DNA of 64,000 nucleotides. Origin: Chryseobacterium sp. G0186 (GTDB lineage: Bacteria > Bacteroidota > Bacteroidia > Flavobacteriales > Weeksellaceae). A model generated the notes under the pieces. That model was not told the origin of the DNA. It made no database searches and saw nothing but the letters and a program-made list of their open reading frames with translations. Shown here piece after piece: positions 27,222 through 35,512 of the stretch; position 1 is the stretch's first letter, and every line of letters starts with the position of its first letter. Where the stretch lies: positions 2,852,001 to 2,916,000 of the forward strand of contig NZ_CP033918.1 of the NCBI RefSeq assembly GCF_003815675.1, read 5' to 3'. Position numbers and translations under genes: made by a program.

Positions 27222-27467
27222 ATGAGCGAAGTATTAATTTTGGTCATCATTGTTGCCGCAGTTGTATTGTTCTTCAACAGGGAATGGATCAAAAACAGAT
27301 TTTTTCCGAAGAAGCACACCAACTACACGATTGATGATCAGTTTAATTCTGACAAACGCGACAGGGAGAAAGAAATCGACAGACTTTTGAGTAAGATGGG
27401 TAAAAACGGGGTCAATGACTTATCAGAAAGAGAAAGAAAGCGACTCGACGAGTTATCCAAAATGTAA
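27222..27467 (+). CDS. Small membrane protein with DUF6576-like tail
   Basis: 81 residues. Residues 4-21 form one hydrophobic membrane helix (VLILVIIVAAVVLFF). The C-terminal 40 residues are charged and end DLSERERKRLDELSKM, resembling the DUF6576 tail found on rhomboid-like proteins of Bacteroidota (a pattern of EIDRLLSKM then a short helix). Function unknown. It lies in the same direction between the DksA-like gene and the next small gene, 16 bases apart. Confidence 0.7.
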   Translation: MSEVLILVIIVAAVVLFFNREWIKNRFFPKKHTNYTIDDQFNSDKRDREKEIDRLLSKMGKNGVNDLSERERKRLDELSKM

Positions 27468-27483
27468 ATATTAAATATAAGAA

Positions 27484-27678
27484 ATGGAATCTATCATAGT
27501 ACATCCAAAAAATGCAATGGAGCTTAGCGCACTGAAAGGTGTTTTGAAAGAAATGAACATTAAATTTGAAAAGGCTCATGTCAAAAGCTCATTTAATGGA
27601 CAAAAGGTGATCAAAAAGGCAAGCGATCAAAAAAATACAAGACCAGCTACGAAACCTTCAAAACCTAAAGGAGAGTAA
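27484..27678 (+). CDS. DUF2683-like small protein
   Basis: 64 residues starting MESIIVHPKNAMELSALKGVLKEM, the pattern of DUF2683 proteins, which look like the antitoxin-type N-terminal strand-helix. The tail is basic and lysine/proline-rich (KPSKPKGE). No toxin partner gene is adjacent. The stop overlaps the lspA ATG by one base (TAATG), so it is probably co-translated with lspA. Function is unknown. Confidence 0.7.
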   Translation: MESIIVHPKNAMELSALKGVLKEMNIKFEKAHVKSSFNGQKVIKKASDQKNTRPATKPSKPKGE

Positions 27679-28316
27679 TGAAAAAGATCTTAGCGATTAC
27701 ATTTTTGGTATTGTTAATTGACCAGGCTTCAAAAATCTATATTAAAACCCATTTCAATCTGGATGACAGCATCTCTGTGTTGCCAGGTTTTAAACTGACT
27801 TTCGTAGAAAATCCGGGAATGGCTTATGGTCTTCATTTCGGTGGGGTGATCGGAAAATATTTCCTGGTAATCCTAAGAATTTTTCTGATTGGAGGAATGG
27901 TTTATATGTTTAAAAAATGGCTTAAAGAGGGAGCATCCAACTATCTTTTAATTCCAATGGCCATTATTTTTGCAGGAGCTATCGGAAATTTAATTGACGG
28001 AGTCTTTTATGGAATGATCTTCGACAGCGGAACGGTATATGACCCAAGTATTGACCGATGGATTGGCTATGGCGGGATCTCAAAGTTTGTTCCTTTTGGA
28101 CAGGGGTATTCTACTTTTATGAGGGGTTGTGTGGTTGACATGCTTCATTTCCCGTTGGTAGACTGGGATGTTCCTGAAAGTATCCCTTTGATTGGAGGAA
28201 AGCATATTGAATTCTTCAAATACATCTTCAATGTTGCTGATTCAGCCATTACCGTAGGAGCCGCTTTCCTGTTGATCTTCAGAAAAAAAGCTTTCCCGAA
28301 CGGCCTTGAGTTTTAA
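27678..28316 (+). CDS. lspA: Lipoprotein signal peptidase II
   Basis: 212 residues with four hydrophobic segments. The two catalytic aspartates are visible in GNLIDGVFYG and FNVADSAITVG. The N-terminal LVLLIDQASKIYIKTHF is the family's opening signature. The segment between the aspartates is longer than in E. coli (an insert of about 40 residues), as is usual in Bacteroidota. It removes the signal peptide from diacylglyceryl prolipoproteins in the inner membrane, needed for the many lipoproteins encoded in this window. Confidence 0.97.
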   Translation: MKKILAITFLVLLIDQASKIYIKTHFNLDDSISVLPGFKLTFVENPGMAYGLHFGGVIGKYFLVILRIFLIGGMVYMFKKWLKEGASNYLLIPMAIIFAGAIGNLIDGVFYGMIFDSGTVYDPSIDRWIGYGGISKFVPFGQGYSTFMRGCVVDMLHFPLVDWDVPESIPLIGGKHIEFFKYIFNVADSAITVGAAFLLIFRKKAFPNGLEF

Positions 28317-28330
28317 AAAATTTCCTTTGA

Positions 28331-28975
28331 ATGAAAAAAATCATCAAAAATATTTTTAAATTTTTCCTGCTTCTTCTCGTTGCAGGAATTATTTTTATTG
28401 CCTGGGCGAACTACAGCATCAAAAAAGAGAGTGCAGCGTATGTATCCTATCAACTGGCTGATGTTCCTCAGACAAAGACCGCTGTATTGCTGGGTACAGG
28501 AAAGAATCTAAGCAACGGTATGCCAAATGCGTATTTCTACAACCGAATTCAGGCCGCCACAGATCTATACAAAAGTGGAAAAGTACAATACATTATCGTA
28601 AGCGGGGACAATAGTTCCAAGGATTATAATGAACCGGAAGATATGCAGATCGCCTTAGTTCAGCATGGAATTCCTCAGGATAGGATTATTTTGGATCATG
28701 CCGGATTCAGAACGCTGGATTCTGTTGTAAGGGCAAAGGACATCTTCGGGCAGAATAAATTGGTGATCATTTCCCAGAAATTCCACAATGAAAGAGCAGT
28801 GTTTCTCGCTCAGAAAAACGGAATGGAAGCCTTTGGTTACAATGCAGAAGATGTGAATAAATATGCAGGTTTTAAGACCAATCTGCGGGAATATCTTGCA
28901 AAGGCCAAAGCATATTGGGACCTGATGTTTGGAGTAGAGCCTAAATTTGGTGGTGAGAAGATTGTAATTCCTTAA
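28331..28975 (+). CDS. SanA/YdcF-like DUF218 membrane-anchored protein
   Basis: 214 residues with one N-terminal membrane helix (about 8-25) and an extracytoplasmic DUF218 domain: VLLGTGKNLSNGMPNAYFYNRI, then YIIVSGDN and RTLDSVVRAKDIF. The closest known group is SanA/ElyC, linked in E. coli to envelope barrier function and lipid carrier metabolism. The exact role is not known here. It begins 14 bases after lspA and probably shares its transcript. Confidence 0.87.
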   Translation: MKKIIKNIFKFFLLLLVAGIIFIAWANYSIKKESAAYVSYQLADVPQTKTAVLLGTGKNLSNGMPNAYFYNRIQAATDLYKSGKVQYIIVSGDNSSKDYNEPEDMQIALVQHGIPQDRIILDHAGFRTLDSVVRAKDIFGQNKLVIISQKFHNERAVFLAQKNGMEAFGYNAEDVNKYAGFKTNLREYLAKAKAYWDLMFGVEPKFGGEKIVIP

Positions 28976-29084
28976 CTTAGGTCTTATGAAAACGATCTGG
29001 TTTTTATATTAATCTGAAAACATACAAGAGCAATACAATTATCCGTTTTGTTTCGGAATTCATTACTATAACGCAATTAGAAAG

Positions 29085-29102
29085 TAATTTTGCTTAAATT
29101 TG
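29085..29102 (+). promoter_or_regulatory. Two overlapping -7 type boxes upstream of trpS
   Basis: TAATTTTG (29085-29092) and TAAATTTG (29095-29102) both match TAnnTTTG and lie 36-53 bases before the trpS ATG. A clear -33 partner is not seen. Confidence 0.5.
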
Positions 29103-29137
29103 CAATTCATTAATTTTTAAATATAAATTTTAAACAA

Positions 29138-30106
29138 ATGTCAAGAATTCTTACCGGCATTCAAGCCACCGGAACCCCCCATCTTGGAAATCTTCTTGGG
29201 GCGATTATTCCTGCTATCGAACTTTCTAAGCAGGAGGAAAATGAATCATTTTTATTTATCGCCAACCTTCATACGCTTACGCAGATTAAAGATGCGGAAG
29301 TATTGAGACAGAATACCTACGAGATTGCTGCGGCTTGGCTTGCTTGTGGACTGGATACAGAAAAAACGTTCTTTTACAGACAGAGTGATATCCCTGAAAC
29401 CTGTGAACTGACTTGGCATTTATCATGTTTTTTTCCTTACCAAAGATTAACGCTTGCTCATTCATTTAAAGATAAGGCAGACAGGCTTCAGGACGTGAAC
29501 GCCGGGCTATTTACCTATCCGATTCTGATGGCAGCTGATATTTTACTGTACGACGCAGAGATTGTTCCTGTAGGAAAAGACCAGCTTCAGCATCTGGAGA
29601 TCGCGAGAGATGTTGCTTCAAGGTTCAATAACCAAATGGGTGAAGTTTTTGTTTTACCTCAGTCTGAACTTCAGGAAAACACAAAGTATGTTCCGGGAAC
29701 AGATGGTCGTAAAATGTCTAAGTCAATGGGTAACATCATCAACATCTTTTTACCTGAAAAGGAATTGAAAAAGCAGGTGATGAGCATTGAATCAGACTCT
29801 AAATCTTTGGAAGACCCTAAGGATCCTGCAACAGACAAAACATTCCAGATCTATGAGCTGATTGCAACTCCTGAACAAACAGAGGAGCTAAGAGCTAAAT
29901 ATCTGGCGGGTAATTTTGGGTATGGCCATGCTAAAAAAGAGCTATTGGATCTTATCCTGGTTCGTTTTGAAAAGGAAAGAGAGGTATTCAACTATTATAT
30001 GACTCACCTTGATGAACTTGAAGCCAAACTTCAGGAAGGGGCACAGAAAACAAGACCTGTTGCTCTGGAAACCCTTAAAAGAGTAAGAACAAGCTTAGGT
30101 TTTTAA
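29138..30106 (+). CDS. trpS: Tryptophanyl-tRNA synthetase
   Basis: 322 residues. Class I signatures are visible: TGTPHLGNLLG near the N-terminus (HXGN variant normal for TrpRS) and GRKMSKSMGN. The GKDQLQHLEIARD segment binds tryptophanyl-AMP in the family. Length is normal. It follows a 160-base gap with two TAnnTTTG-like boxes (29085-29092 and 29095-29102), so it has its own promoter, and it ends at a good terminator. Confidence 0.97.
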   Translation: MSRILTGIQATGTPHLGNLLGAIIPAIELSKQEENESFLFIANLHTLTQIKDAEVLRQNTYEIAAAWLACGLDTEKTFFYRQSDIPETCELTWHLSCFFPYQRLTLAHSFKDKADRLQDVNAGLFTYPILMAADILLYDAEIVPVGKDQLQHLEIARDVASRFNNQMGEVFVLPQSELQENTKYVPGTDGRKMSKSMGNIINIFLPEKELKKQVMSIESDSKSLEDPKDPATDKTFQIYELIATPEQTEELRAKYLAGNFGYGHAKKELLDLILVRFEKEREVFNYYMTHLDELEAKLQEGAQKTRPVALETLKRVRTSLGF

Positions 30107-30127
30107 ATTCTAAGTTTCAAACATAAG

Positions 30128-30154
30128 AAAGCCTTTCCAATTGAAAGGCTTTTT
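30128..30154 (+). terminator. Terminator of trpS
   Basis: AAAGCCTTTC pairs perfectly with GAAAGGCTTT around a 5-base loop and is followed by T residues, 22 bases after the trpS stop. Confidence 0.9.
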
Positions 30155-30198
30155 CTATTTCTACTCAGCTGTAGTATCCGTTTTACGAATATCCTACA

Positions 30199-31482
30199 TC
30201 ACCTATTATTTTTTACAAGAATAAAATAATGCATTTTGTCTTCAAATTCATAGAGAATATCCCAACCCGGATATTGCTTTATAATAGTCTTAATGATTGA
30301 TAATCCTAGTCCTGTTGAACCGTGATCGGAGCCTTGTTTATAGAAACGGTTAAAAATACGGGACTTATCCAAGGCCATTGAAGCTCCACTGTTCTGAAAA
30401 GTCATTCTGTCATTTTCAATAATAATATTCAATGTTCCCTCTTCATTATTATATTTAATGGCATTTTTAAGAAGATTAGACAGAAGAATATCTGCAAGGT
30501 CCTTATTAAAATCGGCCTGAAAAATCCCCTTTTCAATAATATTAACTTCAACTTTTTTAAATTCTATAAAGTCTTCATAATTTTGAACCAATGTACTGGC
30601 CAGAGCATTAAAATTAACCCCTGAGGTCTTATTAAACTGGCTATTTTCTATTTTGGAAAGCATAAGTAAGGATTTGTTCAATCCTACCATTCTTCTCAAA
30701 TCATTTTTAACTTCAGTGAGAAAGCTCAGATTCTTTTTATCAAGATCATCATTTTGAATCAGGAGATCTATTTTATTGATAACAATGGCAAGCGGGGTCT
30801 GAAGCTCATGAGAAGCATTTTCAATAAACTGCTTCTGCTGATAGAAAACAAGTTCATTACGCTCAATCATTTCATTGATTTCAACATTTAATTCTTCAAA
30901 CTCAGTGATGGTATACTTCTGCTCTTCCTGCGAAAACGGAATTCCGAACTGGTATTTCTTAAGCTTATTCAGAATCTGGTAGAACGGTCGCATCGCTTTA
31001 TTAAGAAGATACCCATTAACAGCAACAATACTAATCACCAAAAGAACATAAAGTACAATTAAGGCTGTAGTAAGATCATAGATCAATTCATCCTCCTCTA
31101 CTGTGGAAGTTCTGATCACCAATCTCTGATGATTCCTGAACTGATCGATAAAATCAGCCTCAAGCACTCTGTATGGCTGATCTTTATCATCATACTCCAT
31201 ATAATACATCTTATTATAGAGCCTGCTTTTATTTTTATATTCTCCGGCAGCAATAGGCATGATCTTGAATTCATTGAAGCCAAAATCATTGTTTTTTAAC
31301 AGCTGTGGATTAAGATAAACGGCTTTAATGATCTGTATTTTTCTATCTTTTAAGCCATCATCCACATTGTCATGTACTTCATCCAGAATATAGGCATAAA
31401 ATAACCCTGCCCAAACAGCAATAATCAGCAGAAGGATCATGATAAGGTATTTTATGGTGTAGTATTTTAAAGAAACTTTCAT
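30199..31482 (-). CDS. Two-component sensor histidine kinase
   Basis: 427 residues: membrane helix at about 10-30, an extracytoplasmic sensor of about 110 residues, a second helix (about 137-158), a HAMP-like linker, the H-box FIENASHELQTPLAIV, and an ATPase domain with N-box LLKNAIKYN and G-box GSTGLGLSIIK. It shares one base with the regulator gene upstream (TAATG), so the two are co-translated. The signal is unknown; the PepSY-like genes upstream may be targets or partners. Confidence 0.95.
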   Translation of the reverse strand: MKVSLKYYTIKYLIMILLLIIAVWAGLFYAYILDEVHDNVDDGLKDRKIQIIKAVYLNPQLLKNNDFGFNEFKIMPIAAGEYKNKSRLYNKMYYMEYDDKDQPYRVLEADFIDQFRNHQRLVIRTSTVEEDELIYDLTTALIVLYVLLVISIVAVNGYLLNKAMRPFYQILNKLKKYQFGIPFSQEEQKYTITEFEELNVEINEMIERNELVFYQQKQFIENASHELQTPLAIVINKIDLLIQNDDLDKKNLSFLTEVKNDLRRMVGLNKSLLMLSKIENSQFNKTSGVNFNALASTLVQNYEDFIEFKKVEVNIIEKGIFQADFNKDLADILLSNLLKNAIKYNNEEGTLNIIIENDRMTFQNSGASMALDKSRIFNRFYKQGSDHGSTGLGLSIIKTIIKQYPGWDILYEFEDKMHYFILVKNNR

Positions 31483-32153
31483 TAGATAAATTTATACCCT
31501 ATTCCGTATACCGCCTGAAAATCTGCTTCTGCATGAAGTGTTTTCAATTTTTTACGAAGATTCTTAATCTGTGAATAAATAAAATCCAGACTGTCTGCCT
31601 GATCTATATAATCTCCCCAAATAGCTTCTGCCAAGGTGGTTTTCTGCAATGTTTTTTCCGGATGAATAACAAAGTAATACAAAAGATCATATTCTTTACG
31701 GTTAAGGGCTAATTCCTCATTACCTATCATCACTTTTCTGTTTTCAGGATCTATGCTTATGTTTTTATATCGGATAACGTTCTCACCGTCCTGGTTCTTT
31801 CTTCTTATTACCGACCTTATCCTCGCCATCAGCTCTGCAAGATGAAAAGGCTTTGCAAGATAATCGTCCGCTCCTATTTCCAGTCCGGTTACTTTATCAT
31901 CAACGGAATCTTTGGCAGAAAGAATGATGACCGGATCTTTCTTGTGAAGCTTTTTAATTTCTCTCAACAGGTCTATTCCACTTCCGTCAGGCAGCATTAT
32001 ATCCAGAAGAATGCAGTCATATTCGTAGGAAATTATCTTCTCCAGCCCTGAACTGTAGTTTTCTGCATATTCTACAATGAAATGTTCTGCTTCCAGAAAT
32101 TTCTGTACAGTCTCTCTTAATTCCGGCTCATCTTCTACTATTAAAATCTTCAT
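31482..32153 (-). CDS. OmpR-family response regulator
   Basis: 223 residues: receiver domain with acidic pocket VEDEP and phospho-acceptor Asp51 (LLDIMLPDG), conserved Lys in YLAKPF, then an OmpR-type winged helix (about 125-223) with the AIWGDYIDQADSLDFIYSQIKNLRKKL recognition region. It pairs with the histidine kinase that starts at its stop codon. Upstream are a repeat and two PepSY-like genes in the same direction. Confidence 0.95.
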   Translation of the reverse strand: MKILIVEDEPELRETVQKFLEAEHFIVEYAENYSSGLEKIISYEYDCILLDIMLPDGSGIDLLREIKKLHKKDPVIILSAKDSVDDKVTGLEIGADDYLAKPFHLAELMARIRSVIRRKNQDGENVIRYKNISIDPENRKVMIGNEELALNRKEYDLLYYFVIHPEKTLQKTTLAEAIWGDYIDQADSLDFIYSQIKNLRKKLKTLHAEADFQAVYGIGYKFI

Positions 32154-32211
32154 CCCCTCTTATGGTTTGCAATGCTCTGAAGCACGGTTAAACTTATATC
32201 AAATATATGAA

Positions 32212-32345
32212 ATTATGAGGTGAGAAGCCAGAAGAGAGAGGGAGGAAATTACCCATAACTGCTTGCCTTTTATATTGATCAGAGGTCAGTGGATAATTTC
32301 TATATAAACTGCCGCTACTTCTCTCTTCCAGCCTCCTGCTTCCTT
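32212..32345. repeat. Imperfect inverted repeat of GAAGCCAGAAGAGAGAG type
   Basis: The left arm reads GAGAAGCCAGAAGAGAGAGG (about 32221-32240). The right arm on the opposite strand reads GAAGCAGGAGGCTGGAAGAG (about 32321-32341). The two arms enclose about 85 bases with no ORF. The GAAGC-GGAAG motif is purine-rich on one strand and resembles short interspersed repeats I associate with Chryseobacterium intergenic DNA. Confidence 0.6.
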
Positions 32346-32553
32346 ACTTAATTGATTTTACAAAACGTCCATCTGTATCAAAAATGAGACAGAGCCCATT
32401 CATCAGATGAATTTTATAGGCATTATATTTTTTCTCAATGGAATTAACCACACTGCACGGATGGTGCCTGGTCATAAAAGACACAATAGATTTTCTAATC
32501 TCAAGGGAAGAAACCTTTCCTCCATTACTTCTAATTAAACTCCAGTTGACCAT
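32344..32553 (-). CDS. Small PepSY-like protein
   Basis: 69 residues starting MVNWSLIRSNGG. The second half, with YKIHLMNGLCLIFDTDGRFVKSIK, matches the repeated strand pattern of PepSY-like (DUF2874) domains and is like the C-terminus of the adjacent 149-residue protein. It has no signal peptide, unlike its neighbour, so it may be a partial duplicate or a cytoplasmic form. It starts 38 bases after the larger gene in the same direction. Confidence 0.65.
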   Translation of the reverse strand: MVNWSLIRSNGGKVSSLEIRKSIVSFMTRHHPCSVVNSIEKKYNAYKIHLMNGLCLIFDTDGRFVKSIK

Positions 32554-32591
32554 AATTTTAAAGTTTTTATTGTTAATTTCGTTATGTTGAA

Positions 32592-33041
32592 CTAGTCATC
32601 AATTCTTTTAAAATTTCCGTTCTTGTCAAACTCCAGTTCCAATCCGTTGGAAAGCTCTGCTTTATAAGACCATCTTTTCTTCTCTATTTTAATAATATAC
32701 GTATTCGGAAAGTTTTTGGTGCTGTAGTTTCTGATCGATACAGGAATAAATCCATATGGTATTTTCTGATGTTTGCCATCTACTTCTTTCCAGTTTCCGT
32801 TACTTTCAAACTCCATCTTCATTCCGTTGCTCAGATATACCTTGTAATCATCCACTCCATAAATTTCCCGGTCTTCTATGGCTGAACTTACAGCAATCCC
32901 TTTAAAATGGCTTGCAAGAAAGTTCTTCGTTGTTTTTGGTAATTGATTAGGATTGATCGCTCTGTCCTGTGCAGACATTAAACCTCCCATTAACATAAAA
33001 ATTAAAATAAATACTCCTGTGATTTTCTTTACATTTTTCAT
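32592..33041 (-). CDS. Secreted PepSY-like (DUF2874) protein
   Basis: 149 residues with signal peptide (MKNVKKITGVFILIFMLMGGLMSAQ) and two PepSY-like units, each with a helix followed by strands of the type YKVYLSNGMKMEFESNGNW and YKAELSNGLELEFDKNGNF. Such proteins are periplasmic and of unknown function; related ones are often next to two-component systems, as here with the OmpR-type pair downstream. A role as modulator or target of that system is inference. Confidence 0.82.
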   Translation of the reverse strand: MKNVKKITGVFILIFMLMGGLMSAQDRAINPNQLPKTTKNFLASHFKGIAVSSAIEDREIYGVDDYKVYLSNGMKMEFESNGNWKEVDGKHQKIPYGFIPVSIRNYSTKNFPNTYIIKIEKKRWSYKAELSNGLELEFDKNGNFKRIDD

Positions 33042-33129
33042 AACATTAAATTTTTTTTGTCATTATTATGAAGCAAAGGTCCAAATCAATTTAGGAAAGA
33101 ATTGGGAAAAACTTAATGGAGGAAAAATA

Positions 33130-33220
33130 ATTAAACCATTAAGGAAGAATAAGTTTTTAAGAGAATGAAGACAAACTGCCTTACTTCCCTCAAGAGCTCA
33201 CTCGTCTTAATGGTTTAAAT
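33130..33220. repeat. Inverted repeat with TTAAACCATTAAG arms
   Basis: TTAAACCATTAAG (33131-33143) is perfectly complementary to CTTAATGGTTTAA (33206-33218). The 62-base interior has no ORF. It lies between the PepSY-like promoter region and the YjjG-like gene end and may act as a terminator for the latter. Confidence 0.65.
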
Positions 33221-33251
33221 AAATTTGTTTTGAAGCTTTATCAGGGATAAA

Positions 33252-33947
33252 CTATAGGTATTCCTTAATCTGCTGAAGATGGGTAATAGCCTTTAATCCG
33301 GTATCTTTTTTATCTTCCTTATAAACATCAAAGAAAATAGAATCCATCCCGAAATCTCTTGCTCCCATGGCATCAGCAATCCAGTCGTCTCCGATCAGGA
33401 TACTTTCCTCTTTCTTAGCATCGGAAAGTTCAAGGCAATATTCAAAAATTCTGGGATTAGGTTTCCTTACCCCCACGGCATCGGCGCTGGTAATTGTCTT
33501 AAAGTAAGGCGCAATTCCGGATAACGTACATTTTCTTTCCGTTACCTCCTGAAATCCGTTAGAAATAATGTGTAAGGTATAATTCTTAGCTTTTAAATAA
33601 TCAAGAATATCTTCTGCACCTTCCACCAATTCGTTATGGCTTACCATGTTGTCCAGAAAATGTTCTTCAAAATAAAGTGACAGTTCTTTATCATCCACTC
33701 CAAAATGAAGGAAAGAATCATAAAAACGGTGTTCTCTCAAATACTCTTTGCCTATCATTCCATCTCTTATCTTTTCCCATAGCTCTTCATTGATCTCATG
33801 GTAAACAGCATGAAACTCTTCAAAGTCGATATTATACTTCGATGTGATTTCCTGCTTCTCGAAAAGTTCTTTGATGGTTAGATAGGCATTTCTGCGATGA
33901 TCCCAGAGCGTATTGTCCAGGTCAAAAAAAACGTGCTGCATTTTCAT
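33252..33947 (-). CDS. yjjG: YjjG-family HAD pyrimidine nucleotidase
   Basis: About 231 residues. HAD motifs are visible: FFDLDNTLWDH (nucleophile and acid aspartates), HIISNG, the lysine in VGVRKPNPRIF and the acidic GDDWIADAMGARDFGMDSIFF. This arrangement and length fit YjjG-type noncanonical pyrimidine nucleotide 5'-phosphatases. The start is uncertain: ATG codons at 33956, 33947 and 33941 are in frame; I chose 33947 as a compromise. It is preceded within 12-27 bases by a 44-residue ORF in the same direction. Confidence 0.88.
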   Translation of the reverse strand: MKMQHVFFDLDNTLWDHRRNAYLTIKELFEKQEITSKYNIDFEEFHAVYHEINEELWEKIRDGMIGKEYLREHRFYDSFLHFGVDDKELSLYFEEHFLDNMVSHNELVEGAEDILDYLKAKNYTLHIISNGFQEVTERKCTLSGIAPYFKTITSADAVGVRKPNPRIFEYCLELSDAKKEESILIGDDWIADAMGARDFGMDSIFFDVYKEDKKDTGLKAITHLQQIKEYL

Positions 33948-33967
33948 ACAGCACAAAGTTAGTCATT

Positions 33968-34102
33968 TTAATTTTTGGAAATAGGGTAATTCTTGCTCTT
34001 GCTTTTCACAATTTCAAGATTTTTAGAAAAATTGAGCAGAAAATCTATAGTTTGTTTCTTAGGTTTCAAAGTTTTCACTTTTAAGGAATCATTTTTTTTC
34101 AT
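33968..34102 (-). CDS. Small basic 44-residue protein
   Basis: An ATG at 34102 opens a frame of 44 codons ending TAA at 33968-33970. The product is lysine-rich (MKKNDSLKVKTLKPKKQTID, then FLLNFSKNLEIVKSKSKN). It lies 47 bases after the sigma-factor gene and 11-26 bases before the YjjG-like gene, all in one direction, so it is probably transcribed with them. I believe similar short proteins with TLKPKK-x-TIDFLLNFSK occur in other flavobacteria, but I could not search. Function is unknown. Confidence 0.6.
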   Translation of the reverse strand: MKKNDSLKVKTLKPKKQTIDFLLNFSKNLEIVKSKSKNYPISKN

Positions 34103-34149
34103 AGGCGAAGTATGTTTCCAATTAAACGTGAAAATTTACAAAATATTAT

Positions 34150-34740
34150 CTATCTGGTTAATATTATGTTATTTTCATCCATGATTTTTCTCAGGTTGAT
34201 GAGTGCATATCTTACTCTTCCTAAGGTCGTATTAATGCTCATATCAGTATGATCTGCAATTTCCTTAAAGCTCAACCCGTCAAAGAATCTTAATTTGATT
34301 ACTTCCTGTTGATTTTGCGGTAAAAATTGCAACATTCTCAAAAGGTCCTCCTGGATCTGGTTGGTCACCAACTGATCTTCAATATTCTCCGAGGGTTCTC
34401 TGATAAGATCAAAAATAGAATATTCATCAGTTTCAAATGTAGTTTCTGAAACTTTGATATTTTTGGCTTTTGATCTGAAATGGTCAATGATTAGGTTGTG
34501 AGAAATTCTTTTGGCCCAAAGGATGAATTTACCCTCTTCGTTATAACGTCCTTCCTTTAGCATGACAATGATTTTCATGAATGTATCCTGAAAAATATCA
34601 TTGGCTAAATCTTCATCATTAATTTTGTAAAAAATGAATGTAAACAGTTCTCTCTGATGGCGGTGAATAAGGGTAGACAATGAGCCCTCGTCACCTTTCT
34701 GGTAAAGCGAAATTAGTAAACTATCCGATTTTGATTTCAT
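34150..34740 (-). CDS. ECF-type RNA polymerase sigma factor
   Basis: With the ATG at 34740 the protein has 196 residues (MKSKSDSLLISLYQ); an upstream TTG at 34752 would add four. Region 2 (residues about 20-90) contains DLANDIFQDTFMKIIVML and FILWAKRISHNLIIDHFR. Region 4 (about 135-185) is a helix-turn-helix with EVIKLRFFDGLSFKEIADHTDMSINTTLGRVRYAL. No anti-sigma gene is adjacent. The regulon is unknown. A small ORF and a YjjG-like gene follow downstream. Confidence 0.93.
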   Translation of the reverse strand: MKSKSDSLLISLYQKGDEGSLSTLIHRHQRELFTFIFYKINDEDLANDIFQDTFMKIIVMLKEGRYNEEGKFILWAKRISHNLIIDHFRSKAKNIKVSETTFETDEYSIFDLIREPSENIEDQLVTNQIQEDLLRMLQFLPQNQQEVIKLRFFDGLSFKEIADHTDMSINTTLGRVRYALINLRKIMDENNIILTR

Positions 34741-34936
34741 AACTCTTCTCAATATAAATATTTGCAGACAGGCAATCCTCCAGATATTTCATCTGGTCTT
34801 TGCTGTATATACAAAACAGTTTTCTAGAGTAGAGTCTCTTCAATAGGCGGTACACTTATATTATGGTGTAAATATAATAATTTTTTAATAACTGTTAACC
34901 TATTATTAATTTTTCACAATAAAAATTTAAAAAAAA

Positions 34937-35428
34937 TCATTTAAACATGTCATGAATGAAGACAGTAGGGATATTTAATGTAAAATTAATATTCAGTCCT
35001 TTCATTTCTTTTCCGTTTAATCGGGTATCTCCGATAGGGAATGCGTAGCCTCCGGTAAGATCCAGCATTCCAAACAAAGTAACCCCAATCTTCGGAGCAA
35101 TGTACTTATTGGTGCTCTCAGCCCCCACTAAGAAGTAATAAGAGTGGTAAAAATCCACATTCTTTTCAAAATTAAGCAATACATCCGCCTGAAGTTTCGG
35201 CATGATCGCAAACTTGGAATCTGCAACACCCATTAACGCGGAACCTCCCAATCTGTAGATTACATCATCATTTTTAAGAAAAAGCAATTTACCTCCCACT
35301 TCTCCGAAGCTTTGATTCTGATAGGTATATCCTACACTGATCATTTTATGCATGGTATATTGGGCCTTCACTAATGTGCTCAGTAAAAACAGGGAAAAAA
35401 TTGTAATTGCAGTTCTAAAATTCATCAT
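34937..35428 (-). CDS. Exported beta-rich protein, conserved type unknown
   Basis: 163 residues with a signal peptide ending LVKAQ (about 22). The mature part alternates hydrophobic and polar residues with aromatic girdle positions (GYTYQNQSFGEVGGKLLF, YHSYYFLVGAE), suggesting a small outer-membrane barrel. No named family recognised. It lies between the sigma factor and metK in the same direction, with a metK terminator before it. Confidence 0.7.
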   Translation of the reverse strand: MMNFRTAITIFSLFLLSTLVKAQYTMHKMISVGYTYQNQSFGEVGGKLLFLKNDDVIYRLGGSALMGVADSKFAIMPKLQADVLLNFEKNVDFYHSYYFLVGAESTNKYIAPKIGVTLFGMLDLTGGYAFPIGDTRLNGKEMKGLNINFTLNIPTVFIHDMFK

Positions 35429-35453
35429 CTCTCAATTTATTAAGGTGTAAAAT

Positions 35454-35488
35454 TAAAAAAAACTGCCTTATCAGAAGATAAAGCAGTT
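35454..35488 (-). terminator. Terminator of metK
   Basis: AACTGCCTTATC pairs with GATAAAGCAGTT (one bulge) around a short loop; the minus-strand reading ends in a T run 25 bases after the metK stop. Confidence 0.88.
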
Positions 35489-35512
35489 CATATATTTATT
35501 CCAAAGAAAAAA

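Noticed and set aside
27484..27678. DUF2683-like gene as antitoxin of a toxin-antitoxin pair
   Set aside because: No toxin-like gene is adjacent; neighbours are a DUF6576-like gene and lspA.
33993..34184. 63-codon plus-strand frame overlapping the sigma-factor gene end
   Set aside because: It lies antisense to the 44-residue ORF and the sigma gene; its composition looks like translated complement.
34721..34792. 23-codon minus-strand frame (MKYLEDCLSANIYIEK...) ending inside the sigma-factor start, possible leader peptide
   Set aside because: Too short to separate from chance; the only extra signal is a small CCAGATGAAATATCTGG hairpin at its start.
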